Below, piece by piece: positions 7,437 to 14,251 of a stretch of DNA of 16,481 nt. The notes below the pieces were generated by a model. The model made no database searches. It was not told the DNA's origin and saw nothing but the letters and a program-made list of their open reading frames with translations. Source of the stretch: Synergistaceae bacterium (GTDB taxonomy: Bacteria; Synergistota; Synergistia; Synergistales; Thermovirgaceae); NCBI GenBank assembly GCA_003446665.1, contig DMCT01000033.1, forward strand, positions 44,916 to 61,396, written 5' to 3'. Position 1 is the first letter of the stretch, and each line of letters begins with the position of its first letter. The position numbers and the translations under genes were made by a program.

Positions 7437-8202
7437 ACCGGATGATCTCCTTCAACCTGAAAACAGGCCCATCCGCGCAAACCCGTTTCGGCCCTTCCCG
7501 GGTTTGCACGGCACATCCCAGACAACCTCCGTAACCACAGGCCATCCGGCTTTCGAGGCTTACCCAGATCGGCAAGGTCACCCGTTCTTTAATTTTTCCC
7601 ATGGCATGGAACATGCCTTCAGGCCCGCAAGCCCATACCTCGTCGTTTTCGTCCAGAATCTCCGCGAGGCCGTCTACAATGGTCCCTTTTCGACCTATCA
7701 TCCCGTTTTCCGAAAACAACAAGGTATCGGGAAACTTCTGGATGATAGACTTTGAGAAAAGCTCCCATTCCGGCTCTCCCGTGACGCCAAGTAAAAGAAG
7801 CGTCCTTACGGAGCTTTCGTAGTAATGTCGGGCAAAAAGCAACGGGGCAATACCCATCGCTCCTCCTGCGAGGACAAGCCTTTTACCTAGGGGTTTCGGA
7901 AATCCATTGCCGCATGGTCCTCTCATCAACACTTTTTGGCCTCTTTCGCATTCCGCCAAAAGTTCCGTACCCCTGCCAACGACTTTGAAACTTATATCGA
8001 GGGAACCATCAGGATTATTGCCTGATACGGCAAAGGGCCTGAAAAGGAACGGGTCTTTTGAGCTCCAGGCCCTGATCATGAAAAATTGTCCAGGCAAAAT
8101 CCGGAGGCGAAGTTTTTCAGGCTTCAGCTTAATAGCCCAGATGCCTGGTGCGATGCTTTCTTTTTCAATGACGGTAGCTCTGAAATCTGAGAGTCTTTGC
8201 AT
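7426..8202 (-). CDS. pyrK: Dihydroorotate dehydrogenase electron-transfer subunit
   Basis: FAD and [2Fe-2S] subunit that carries electrons from PyrD's FMN to NAD+. Domains in order: an FAD barrel with LFRPFAVSG (53-61; the usual RPxS serine is shifted or replaced by Ala58), a nucleotide-binding domain with LAGGAMGIAPL (111-121) and VWACGPEGMFHA (189-200), and a C-terminal iron-sulfur site with Cys222, Cys227, Cys230 and Cys242 (C-x4-C-x2-C-x11-C), the PyrK pattern. The start is ATG 8202 with AGAGGG about 10 nt upstream, giving 258 residues. A longer reading from TTG 8253 would overlap pyrC and add residues not conserved in the family. It lies 28 nt after the pyrC stop, the widest gap inside the pyr operon. 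Confidence 0.95.
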   Translation of the reverse strand: MQRLSDFRATVIEKESIAPGIWAIKLKPEKLRLRILPGQFFMIRAWSSKDPFLFRPFAVSGNNPDGSLDISFKVVGRGTELLAECERGQKVLMRGPCGNGFPKPLGKRLVLAGGAMGIAPLLFARHYYESSVRTLLLLGVTGEPEWELFSKSIIQKFPDTLLFSENGMIGRKGTIVDGLAEILDENDEVWACGPEGMFHAMGKIKERVTLPIWVSLESRMACGYGGCLGCAVQTREGPKRVCADGPVFRLKEIIRYEP

Positions 8203-8230
8203 GAACGTTATGCCCTCTCCGAATCCCGGA

Positions 8231-9535
8231 TCATTCAGTTTCCCCGAAAACAATTCTTCCTTCGACGATGGTCATTATAGGCCAATTTGCAAATGTTCGT
8301 CCTTTCCAGGGAGTCATTTTCGCTTTGCTCCTCCAAAGGGATGGATCCACGGTTTTTTCGATACCAGGATCGAGGACGGTTATATCCGCAGGACCGCCTT
8401 CGCGGATTTTCCCCAGCTCGCTCCATTTTTTCGGCAATAGCCTTGCAGGTCCGGCAGTCCACAGATAAAGCATCCTTTCCAGCGGACAGGGTTTGCCTCG
8501 GTTGTTCCATTCAGTGAGGACTGCCGCCACAGCGCACTCCAGAGACGCAATACCAAAGGGAGCTTCCTGAAAAGGCACGTCCTTTTCGTCGGAATGGTAA
8601 GGAGCGTGATCAGTAATTATAGCGTCCACTGTTCCATCACAAATCCCCTCCCAGAGGGCATCCCTGTCAGTGGAACTTCTAAGGGGCGGGTTAACCTTGA
8701 AAAGGCTATCGTACCGCGATTCCACGACAGCGGATTCGTCAAACACGAGATGATGGCAGGTAACATCCGCGGTTACCGAAAGCCCCTGTCTTTTCGCCAG
8801 TCTTACGGCCTCGATCCCCTTTTTGGAACTCACGTGAGTAAAATGGACGGGACTTCCTGTTTCCTCACAAAGATGAATTCCCCGATGTATGTCGCTGACC
8901 TCAGAGGAAACGGGACTTCCTTTCAGCCCCGATCGCGATGAACTGTAACCCCAGTTGACCTGGGCGCCACGGGAAAGGTCGAGATCTTCGGGGTGTTCCA
9001 TGATCCTTACACCCAGGTTGCGGGTATAAAGCAACGCTTTATGAAGCAGGCCCGATTTCCAGACTGGCGACCCGTCATCGGTAAAAAAAACCGCCCCGGC
9101 AGCCGCCATTTTTGCCAATTCCGCGAGGCGCTCCCCTGAGCGGCCCTTTGTCACCGTGCCCGCTGGCAGAACACGAGCTCCTTGCGAGTTCATTCCTCTG
9201 TCCATTACATACTGAACCAGCGAGGCGCAATCTATCGGCGGCTCCGTATTGGGCATGGCGACTACGGTGCTGAATCCTCCAGCCGCTGCAGCAAGAGCGC
9301 CTGAAGGTATGTCCTCTCTCCATTCCTGCCCTGGGTCGCGCAAGTGGACGTGCAGGTCGATGAACCCGGGACAGACGATTTTGCCATCCAGATCGTATGT
9401 ATGGTTTCCCATGCCTCTCTGCGGCTGTGTTTCTCCAACCTTTTGTATCCTTCCGCCTTCAATTAGAACGTCTTTGGGCTTTTCTACCAGTTTTTCACCA
9501 TCGAAAATCAGACCGTTTCGAAGTAAAATGGTCAT
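8231..9535 (-). CDS. pyrC: Dihydroorotase (type I)
   Basis: Zinc amidohydrolase closing carbamoyl aspartate to dihydroorotate, step three of UMP synthesis. Visible ligands and catalytic residues: HVHLRDPG (62-69) with zinc ligands His62 and His64, Asp153 in FFTDDGSP, His181 in MEHPED, His234 in HFTHVSS, and the catalytic Asp309 in TDHAPYHSDEK. The 434-residue length and the HVHLRDPGQE form are those of the longer type I enzymes, which often associate with aspartate transcarbamoylase. ATG 9535 is chosen: it overlaps the pyrB stop as ATGA and has GGAGGTG 11 nt upstream. An alternative start at 9559 lies inside pyrB. Confidence 0.96.
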   Translation of the reverse strand: MTILLRNGLIFDGEKLVEKPKDVLIEGGRIQKVGETQPQRGMGNHTYDLDGKIVCPGFIDLHVHLRDPGQEWREDIPSGALAAAAGGFSTVVAMPNTEPPIDCASLVQYVMDRGMNSQGARVLPAGTVTKGRSGERLAELAKMAAAGAVFFTDDGSPVWKSGLLHKALLYTRNLGVRIMEHPEDLDLSRGAQVNWGYSSSRSGLKGSPVSSEVSDIHRGIHLCEETGSPVHFTHVSSKKGIEAVRLAKRQGLSVTADVTCHHLVFDESAVVESRYDSLFKVNPPLRSSTDRDALWEGICDGTVDAIITDHAPYHSDEKDVPFQEAPFGIASLECAVAAVLTEWNNRGKPCPLERMLYLWTAGPARLLPKKWSELGKIREGGPADITVLDPGIEKTVDPSLWRSKAKMTPWKGRTFANWPIMTIVEGRIVFGETE

Positions 9536-10470
9536 TCTTTTCCAGCACCTCCAAGACAAAGATAAAGCAAGGCCATCCTTACAGCCACCCCACTTCTTAC
9601 CTGGGCTAAAATGGCGCTCTGGGGCCCATCGGCTACGGCGCTTTCTATTTCAACACGCCGGTTAACAGGACCTGGATGCATTATCAAGGCTTCTTTCGCA
9701 GCCGCCTTAATGAGTCGTTCGTCGGCGCCATAGGTAAGGAAATACTCGTCCAGGGAGGGGAAAAGTCCTTCATCCTGTCTTTCTTTTTGTATCCTCAAAA
9801 GATAGACGATATCGGCTTCCTTGACTGCTTCGAAAGGATTTGCCTCGTATGCCGCGCCGAAAGATTCCAGGTCGGGAGGTAAAAGAGTCGGCGGTCCGGA
9901 AAGAACAACGTTAACTCCCATGGTTTTAAAGCCGATCATGTTGCTCCGCGCAACGCGACTGTGTTGTATATCGCCTATAATTGTCATTTTCTTACCATCG
10001 AGGCGGCCCAGGCGCTTCCAGGCAGTGTAGATATCCAAAAGCGCCTGTGTAGGATGAGCGTGAGTACCGTCACCACCGTTGAAAACAGCGCTTCTTTTAA
10101 GTTTGTTCTTAAGATAGGCTGCAGACCCGACTGCACCATGACGTATGACAACCGCGTCGGCTCCCATGGCTTCAAGCGTCCATGCCGTATCGCGCAAGGT
10201 TTCCCCTTTCATGGAGCTTGATCCTGAAGCCGACCAATTGACCACATCGGCGCTCAAAAACTTCTCCGCCAGCTCGAAGGACACACGCGTCCGGGTTGAA
10301 GGTTCGTAAAAAAGATTGACTACAAGTTTCCCGCGCAAGGCAGGAACTTTCTTAATAGGCCGGTCCAGGAGGTCCTCCATGTTCTTTGCGTTTTCCAACA
10401 GATATTCGATTTCCTCGCGACTCCAGGTGTCCAGGTCTATAAGGCTTCTATGTTTCCACTCCATTCCCAC
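9532..10470 (-). CDS. pyrB: Aspartate carbamoyltransferase catalytic chain
   Basis: Condenses carbamoyl phosphate and aspartate to carbamoyl aspartate, the committed step of pyrimidine synthesis. The carbamoyl-phosphate loop FYEPSTRTRVSFE spans 54-66 (Ser58-Thr59-Arg60-Thr61). Lys88 lies in SMKGE, HPTQALLD spans 139-146, and the aspartate-binding HPGPVNR spans 265-271. The 312-residue length is standard. No pyrI regulatory chain follows, so control is expected at the RNA level. The start is GTG 10470, 5 nt after GAGGAG, or ATG 10464 two codons later; both are plausible. The gene begins 2 nt after the pyrR stop. Confidence 0.96.
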   Translation of the reverse strand: MGMEWKHRSLIDLDTWSREEIEYLLENAKNMEDLLDRPIKKVPALRGKLVVNLFYEPSTRTRVSFELAEKFLSADVVNWSASGSSSMKGETLRDTAWTLEAMGADAVVIRHGAVGSAAYLKNKLKRSAVFNGGDGTHAHPTQALLDIYTAWKRLGRLDGKKMTIIGDIQHSRVARSNMIGFKTMGVNVVLSGPPTLLPPDLESFGAAYEANPFEAVKEADIVYLLRIQKERQDEGLFPSLDEYFLTYGADERLIKAAAKEALIMHPGPVNRRVEIESAVADGPQSAILAQVRSGVAVRMALLYLCLGGAGKE

Positions 10471-10472
10471 CT

Positions 10473-11018
10473 TTACTCCTCTCGTTGGCAGATTACGACT
10501 TCATCGACTCCATCGAGTTCACTAACCCTTACCTCTACAACCTCGTCCTGTGAGGTAGGCACCGTTTTGCCGACGAAATCGGGATGAATCGGAAGTTCCC
10601 TGTGCCCTCTGTCTATGAGCACACAAAGCTGCACAGCCGATGGTCTTCCAAGATCCATAAGGGCGTCCATGGCTGCGCGAGTCGTCCTTCCGGTATAAAT
10701 TACATCATCCACAAGAATCACTGTTTTGTTCGAAATATCAACCGGGATGGCCGTGCTGTGTACCACTGGCTGATCGTGAAGAAGCGTGAGGTCATCCCTG
10801 TAAAGGGTTATGTCCAGCACACCGCTTTGGACCTTTTTTGATTCCGTCTCTTTTATGTATTCTTTCATTCTGTTTGCCAGGTGAACCCCCCTTCTTTGTA
10901 TCCCCACCAAAAGGCAGTTTTCTCCACCCCGGTTTTTTTCAAGGATCTCGTGAGCCAGGCGCTTGAGCGCCCGTGTCATTTCATCCGCGTTCATCACCTT
11001 AGCCTTTTCTCTCAACAA
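10473..11018 (-). CDS. pyrR: PyrR, pyrimidine attenuation regulator / uracil phosphoribosyltransferase family
   Basis: Senses UMP/UTP against PRPP and binds pyr leader RNA to favour termination; many homologues also have uracil phosphoribosyltransferase activity. The PRPP motif ILVDDVIYTGRT lies at 101-112, and the family blocks DITLYRDDL (69-77), DRGHRELPI (136-144) and PTSQDEVVEV follow. The N-terminus is uncertain. ATG 11033 abuts a run of seven T and has no ribosome-binding site. TTG 11018, or TTG 11015 just after it, stands 6-9 nt behind GGGGGTG. The start LREKAKVMNADEM also matches where Thermus and Bacillus PyrR proteins begin, giving about 181 residues, the normal size. It is the first gene of the pyr operon and directly follows the leader attenuator, as expected for autoregulation. 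Confidence 0.95.
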   Translation of the reverse strand: MLREKAKVMNADEMTRALKRLAHEILEKNRGGENCLLVGIQRRGVHLANRMKEYIKETESKKVQSGVLDITLYRDDLTLLHDQPVVHSTAIPVDISNKTVILVDDVIYTGRTTRAAMDALMDLGRPSAVQLCVLIDRGHRELPIHPDFVGKTVPTSQDEVVEVRVSELDGVDEVVICQREE

Positions 11019-11033
11019 TCCAAGCACCCCCAT

Positions 11034-11074
11034 AAAAAAAGGAGACAACGTCGTGTATTTCGACGATTGCCCCC
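11034..11074 (-). terminator. Intrinsic terminator in the pyr leader (attenuator)
   Basis: On the minus strand, GGGGGCAATCGTCG (11074-11061) pairs with CGACGTTGTCTCC (11053-11041). This gives 13 base pairs, two of them G-U, with one bulged U and a 7-nt loop, and seven T follow at once (11040-11034). It is the clearest intrinsic terminator in the window. It sits directly before the pyrR start and not after a gene, so it is an attenuator and not an operon end. Confidence 0.85.
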
Positions 11075-11115
11075 TTTATTTTATCCAAGGCAAAATTCCC
11101 TTGCCGTCGGAATTT
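11061..11115 (-). promoter_or_regulatory. Antiterminator / anti-antiterminator of the pyr leader
   Basis: Two folds exclude each other. Antiterminator: CGACGG (11109-11104) pairs with TCGTCG (11066-11061), and TTGCCTT (11093-11087) pairs with GGGGCAA (11073-11067). Together they cover 13 contiguous bases of the terminator's left arm, with a 10-nt bulge (11103-11094) on the 5' side. Anti-antiterminator: AAATTCC (11115-11109) pairs with GGAATTT (11099-11093), with CGACGG almost entirely inside its 9-nt loop, which frees the terminator. By analogy with Bacillus, PyrR-UMP would stabilise the second hairpin. Its loop GACGGCAAG does not match the Bacillus PyrR-binding consensus as I recall it, so the ligand or binding rule may differ. 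Confidence 0.6.
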
Positions 11116-11137
11116 CCCTGTTTTATATACTGCATCC

Positions 11138-11168
11138 TCCACGGCCCCTTCTTCTTTAGTCCCGTGGA
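11138..11168 (-). other. Hairpin at the 5' end of the pyr leader RNA
   Basis: TCCACGG (11168-11162) pairs perfectly with CCGTGGA (11144-11138) around a 17-nt purine-rich loop. It would sit at or within a few bases of the predicted transcript start. It may stabilise the 5' end or take part in the attenuator fold; no function can be read from it. Confidence 0.4.
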
Positions 11169-11172
11169 TATG

Positions 11173-11201
11173 ATTCTACCAATGATACAGTTTAAATGCA
11201 A
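11173..11201 (-). promoter_or_regulatory. Promoter of the pyr operon
   Basis: On the minus strand, TTGCAT (11201-11196) is followed after exactly 17 nt by TAGAAT (11178-11173), which is one base off TATAAT and carries an upstream TGG, making TGnTAGAAT an extended -10. Transcription would start near 11165-11169, giving a leader of about 150 nt before pyrR. The -35 lies on the last codons of rnc. The pyr genes could also receive read-through from the fab-rnc operon. Confidence 0.6.
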
Positions 11202-11872
11202 TCGGTTGCATTAAGATCCATCAATAACTTTTCCGCTGCCCTGTTTTCCGCTTCTCTTATAGTTTTTCCAACTGCCGTTGCCATCGTTTTTCCATCTATA
11301 ATTACCTTCACGGTATGAAGCGGTTCGTGGTCGGGCCCCTCCGTTTTCACAAGGTAGTATTCAGGCCGGGTTCTGCCCCTCGATTCCAGTAACTCCTGAA
11401 GAAGGGTTTTCGGGTTGCGACTTTCCCTGAAAAACAGGGACTCCCTCGATCGGCAGAAACGCGAAATTACATCAAAAGCACGGTCGAAACCTCCGTCCAG
11501 ATACAAGGCACCAAGGACAGCTTCAGCTGCGTCGGCCAAAACGGACGGGTTTTCTTTCCCCCTGCTTTTTTCAAGCCCTTTCCCGAGGCGAATAACCTTA
11601 CCGAGTCCAATTTCGCGAGCCCAATCGGCCAATGCCTCTTCGCAAACCAAAGACGCCCGTTTTCGACTTAAATCGCCTTCCGTATCGCCGGGAAAGCTTT
11701 TCCAAAGGTAATGGGATACAGCCAATTGCAGTACTGCATCTCCAAGGAATTCAAGCCGTTCATTTGTGTAAGGCAAACCGCACTCATTTGAAAATGACGC
11801 GTGAGTCAGGGCTTCTTCCAGATATTGTGGATTATGGAAAACATAACTCAAAGCATCCTGGATTTCTTGCAA
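11192..11872 (-). CDS. rnc: Ribonuclease III
   Basis: Endonuclease cutting double-stranded RNA, central to rRNA processing. The catalytic domain carries the signature NERLEFLGDAVL (37-48) with Glu41 and Asp45, and the second acidic site ADAAEAVLGA with Asp114 and Glu117. A double-stranded RNA-binding domain follows (about 154-222), ending in the typical REAENRAAEKLL helix. The 226-residue length is standard. The start is TTG 11872: it lies 6 nt after the fabF stop, and an in-frame stop directly upstream rules out anything longer. AGGGAA about 10 nt upstream is a weak ribosome site, so coupling to fabF is likely. Its last codons carry the palindrome and -35 of the pyr promoter. Confidence 0.96.
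   Translation of the reverse strand: MQEIQDALSYVFHNPQYLEEALTHASFSNECGLPYTNERLEFLGDAVLQLAVSHYLWKSFPGDTEGDLSRKRASLVCEEALADWAREIGLGKVIRLGKGLEKSRGKENPSVLADAAEAVLGALYLDGGFDRAFDVISRFCRSRESLFFRESRNPKTLLQELLESRGRTRPEYYLVKTEGPDHEPLHTVKVIIDGKTMATAVGKTIREAENRAAEKLLMDLNATDCI
11195..11212. promoter_or_regulatory. LacI/CcpA-type operator palindrome over the pyr -35
   Basis: The plus strand reads AATGCAATCGGTTGCATT: 7-bp arms in perfect inverted repeat around TCGG. It fits the LacI-family operator core TGNAANCGNTTNCA and the Bacillus cre consensus WTGNAANCGNWNNCAW at every defined position. It covers the -35 hexamer of the pyr promoter, a repressing position. It also encodes the last six codons and part of the stop of rnc, so chance under coding constraint cannot be excluded. 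The regulator is unidentified. Confidence 0.45.
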
Positions 11873-11878
11873 TTGTTT

Positions 11879-13120
11879 TCATTCCCTGAATGATTCTACG
11901 GCAAGTACCGCGTTATGTCCCCCGAAACCGAAGTTGTTCACGATGGCCCGGTCAATGGTCTTTTTAAGGGGAGCACCATCTGGAACGACTTTCACCTGAC
12001 ATTCCGGATCTATTTCCTTACAGTTCACCGTTGGATGTACTATACCCTCTACTATAGATTGCAAGGCGGCAATCAATTCAAGGGCTCCAGCCGCACCCAG
12101 GCAGTGTCCTATCATGGATTTTGTAGAATTCACCAGAATATTGTCTGCCTCTTCACCAAACGCATTTCGTATGGCGAGGGCTTCCATTTTGTCGTTTAGT
12201 GCCGTAGACGTCCCATGAGCGTTTATCAGCTGGACATCTCCCTTGCCCCAGCCTGCTTTTTCAACGGCCTGGAGCATAGCCTTTGCGGGTGTCACCGCTT
12301 CCGGATCCGGTGCGGTTATGTGATAGGCATCGCAATTCGACCCGAATCCCTTAACCTCGGCATATATTTTTGCTCCCCTGCGCTTTGCGTGTTCAAGTTC
12401 TTCGAATACAAGAACTCCAGCACCTTCTCCCATGACGAAACCGTCACGGTGAACATCGAAGGGCCTTGAAGCATGCTCGGGGTCGTCGTTTCTTGTCGAA
12501 AGTGCCTTCATGGCTCCGAAACCCGCTACAGCGACCGGAGTGATGGCTGCTTCCGATCCTCCGGCCAGCAGTATGTCCGCATCACCGCGCCCTATAGTAT
12601 GAAAGGCTTCACCCATAGTGTGCGTTGCCGTGGCGCAAGCTGTTACAACACATATATTGGGCCCCTTGGCTCTCAAGCGAATGGCTACATAGGCAGCAGG
12701 CATGTTGCTGAGCATCATGGGAACGTAAAAAGGTCCGACTCTTGCAGGTCCTTTTTCCAGCAGGACCTTTGTGCCCTCGTAGTTCGTGGAAATACCTCCC
12801 TCGCCGCTTCCTATGAAAACACCAAACCTGTCCGGATCGAGGCTTTCGGTATCCAGGCCAGCATCTTTTACGGCAAGGTCCGCTGCAGCAACGGCAAACT
12901 GTATAACCCTGTCGGCTCGCCGCGCTTCCTTGCGTTCCATCCAGTCATCAGGTTTAAAATCCTGGACTTCGGCTGCAATGCGGGAAGGAAAATCGGTCGT
13001 GTCGAAAAGAGTTATTTCTCCTACACCGTTTTTCCCTTCTGAAAGAGCTTTCCAGTAGTCTTCTTTCCCTATGGCGATAGGGCTTACAACACCCAAGCCC
13101 GTAATTACGACCCTTTTCAC
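11879..13120 (-). CDS. fabF: 3-oxoacyl-ACP synthase II
   Basis: Condensing enzyme extending acyl-ACP with malonyl-ACP in fatty-acid elongation. The Cys-His-His triad is in place: Cys162 in VVTACATATH, His302 in NAHGTST and His339 in IGHCLGAAGALE, within one residue of the classic 163/303/340 positions. The terminal NNFGFGGHNA block is present. At 413 residues the length is exact for FabF. It starts at GTG 13120 with AAGGAG 9 nt upstream, after an 89-nt gap from acpP that holds a strong RNA structure, and ends 6 nt before rnc. Confidence 0.97.
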   Translation of the reverse strand: MKRVVITGLGVVSPIAIGKEDYWKALSEGKNGVGEITLFDTTDFPSRIAAEVQDFKPDDWMERKEARRADRVIQFAVAAADLAVKDAGLDTESLDPDRFGVFIGSGEGGISTNYEGTKVLLEKGPARVGPFYVPMMLSNMPAAYVAIRLRAKGPNICVVTACATATHTMGEAFHTIGRGDADILLAGGSEAAITPVAVAGFGAMKALSTRNDDPEHASRPFDVHRDGFVMGEGAGVLVFEELEHAKRRGAKIYAEVKGFGSNCDAYHITAPDPEAVTPAKAMLQAVEKAGWGKGDVQLINAHGTSTALNDKMEALAIRNAFGEEADNILVNSTKSMIGHCLGAAGALELIAALQSIVEGIVHPTVNCKEIDPECQVKVVPDGAPLKKTIDRAIVNNFGFGGHNAVLAVESFRE

Positions 13121-13139
13121 GCCGGTTCACTCCTTTTGG

Positions 13140-13207
13140 CTCCCGGAACGACTCCAAAACCCCGGTCGGGCGCAGGACTGATTCCTGCGCCCTCCTTGGT
13201 CCGGGAG
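13140..13207 (-). other. Nested hairpin between acpP and fabF
   Basis: On the minus strand, CTCCCGGA (13207-13200) pairs perfectly with TCCGGGAG (13147-13140), enclosing GGGCGCAGGA (13192-13183) and its perfect partner TCCTGCGCCC (13177-13168) with a 5-nt loop. Between them, CCAA and TTGG can add a third short stem. The structure begins 2 nt after the acpP stop and ends before the fabF ribosome site. No run of T follows the inner stem (GACCGGGGTTTTGG), so it is a poor terminator. A role in protecting or processing the acpP mRNA, so that ACP is made in excess over FabF, is an inference. Confidence 0.7.
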
Positions 13208-13209
13208 AA

Positions 13210-13461
13210 CTATTCTTCAACGCCGAGCTTGTTCTTGATGTAATCCATTGCTTCACCAACATTCGTAAGTTTCTCGGCATCTTCATCCGGAATCTCGATG
13301 TCGAATTCTTCTTCGATCCCCATAATGAGCTCGACTATATCCAGCGAGTCTGCGCCAAGATCCTCGACGAAGGAAGCTTCCGGCTTGATCTGTTCCTCCT
13401 CTACATCGAGCCTGTCCATGACGATTTCCTTGAGGCGGGTTGTAATTTCTTCCATTTTCAC
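13210..13461 (-). CDS. acpP: Acyl carrier protein
   Basis: Small acidic four-helix carrier whose phosphopantetheine arm holds growing acyl chains for the Fab enzymes. The attachment serine is Ser39 in [12 protein letters not shown]. The protein is 83 residues, strongly acidic ([16 protein letters not shown]), and ends in the usual amphipathic helix. GTG 13461 is chosen because the near-perfect AAGGAGGTGA ends 5 nt before it; ATG 13455 two codons later is possible, while a start at 13485 would place that ribosome site inside the gene. It lies in the standard position between fabG and fabF. Confidence 0.97.
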   Translation of the reverse strand: MKMEEITTRLKEIVMDRLDVEEEQIKPEASFVEDLGADSLDIVELIMGIEEEFDIEIPDEDAEKLTNVGEAMDYIKNKLGVEE

Positions 13462-13501
13462 TCTACTCACCTCCTTTTCCGTCAATCTTCGAAAACGATT
13501 T

Positions 13502-14248
13502 CTACGACATGGTCATGCCACCGTCAACGGCGATGACCTGGCCATTAATATAAGAGGCTTTATCTGATACCAGAAACGCTACAACCCCGGCGATATCTTC
13601 AGGTTTACCCATGCGGCCTGCCGGGATCTGCCCCAACATCGCTTCCCGGTATTTTTCCGGGAGTATCGCTGTCATATCCGTTTCGATAAATCCCGGAGCG
13701 ACGGCATTTACGGTTATATTTCTAGACCCCATCTCCCTTGCAACACTTTTGGTGAAACCGATAACGCCCGCTTTGGCGGCGGCATAGTTCGCTTGTCCCT
13801 GGTTGCCGACGAGCGCGATCACCGAAGATATATTAACAATTCTACCCCACCTCGATTTGGCCATTCCTCGAATAGCTCTTCGGGTAACCAGAAAAACCGA
13901 ATTCAGGTCGGCTGAAATGACGTCGTCCCATTCATCGTCTTTCATGCGCATAAGTATATTGTCACGGGTAATGCCTGCATTGTTCACCAACACCAGAACA
14001 GTGCCCATACGTTCCTCTATTTCACAGAAAAGTCTTTCAACTTCCTCCGCTTTCGAAACATCCGCCTGAAACACCTCGGCGGAGATACCTTCCTTCTGCA
14101 GGAGTTTTGCTACTTCTTCCGCGCTTTCACGCGACCTGTTGTAATTGACGGCAACACTGTAACCCATTTTCCCCAATTCAAGGGAAACTGCCTTTCCTAT
14201 TCCTCTTCCACCTCCGGTTACAAGTGCAACAGTAGAGGATCCTGTCAT
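13502..14248 (-). CDS. fabG: 3-oxoacyl-ACP reductase
   Basis: NADPH-dependent short-chain dehydrogenase reducing 3-oxoacyl-ACP to 3-hydroxyacyl-ACP. The Rossmann motif TGGGRGIG spans 11-18 and NNAG 89-92; the catalytic Ser142-Tyr155-Lys159 lie in NISSV and YAAAK. The length is 248 residues, and it ends in [14 protein letters not shown] as FabG proteins do. The Asn-Arg pair after the second strand (NYNRS) favours NADPH. It starts 3 nt after the fabD stop, with GGGAG upstream. Confidence 0.97.
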   Translation of the reverse strand: MTGSSTVALVTGGGRGIGKAVSLELGKMGYSVAVNYNRSRESAEEVAKLLQKEGISAEVFQADVSKAEEVERLFCEIEERMGTVLVLVNNAGITRDNILMRMKDDEWDDVISADLNSVFLVTRRAIRGMAKSRWGRIVNISSVIALVGNQGQANYAAAKAGVIGFTKSVAREMGSRNITVNAVAPGFIETDMTAILPEKYREAMLGQIPAGRMGKPEDIAGVVAFLVSDKASYINGQVIAVDGGMTMS

Positions 14249-14251
14249 ATC

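Noticed and set aside
11071..11135. 19-codon leader peptide from ATG 11135 in the pyr leader
   Set aside because: The GGAGG touches the ATG with no spacing, and the peptide has no regulatory codon run.
12473..13042. Plus-strand open frame of 189 codons opposite fabF
   Set aside because: It is antisense to a strongly conserved gene, has unusual composition and no recognisable domain; a shadow of fabF.
13168..13192. Inner hairpin after acpP as an intrinsic terminator
   Set aside because: The stem is strong but is followed by GACCGGGG before only four T; the operon continues into fabF and rnc.
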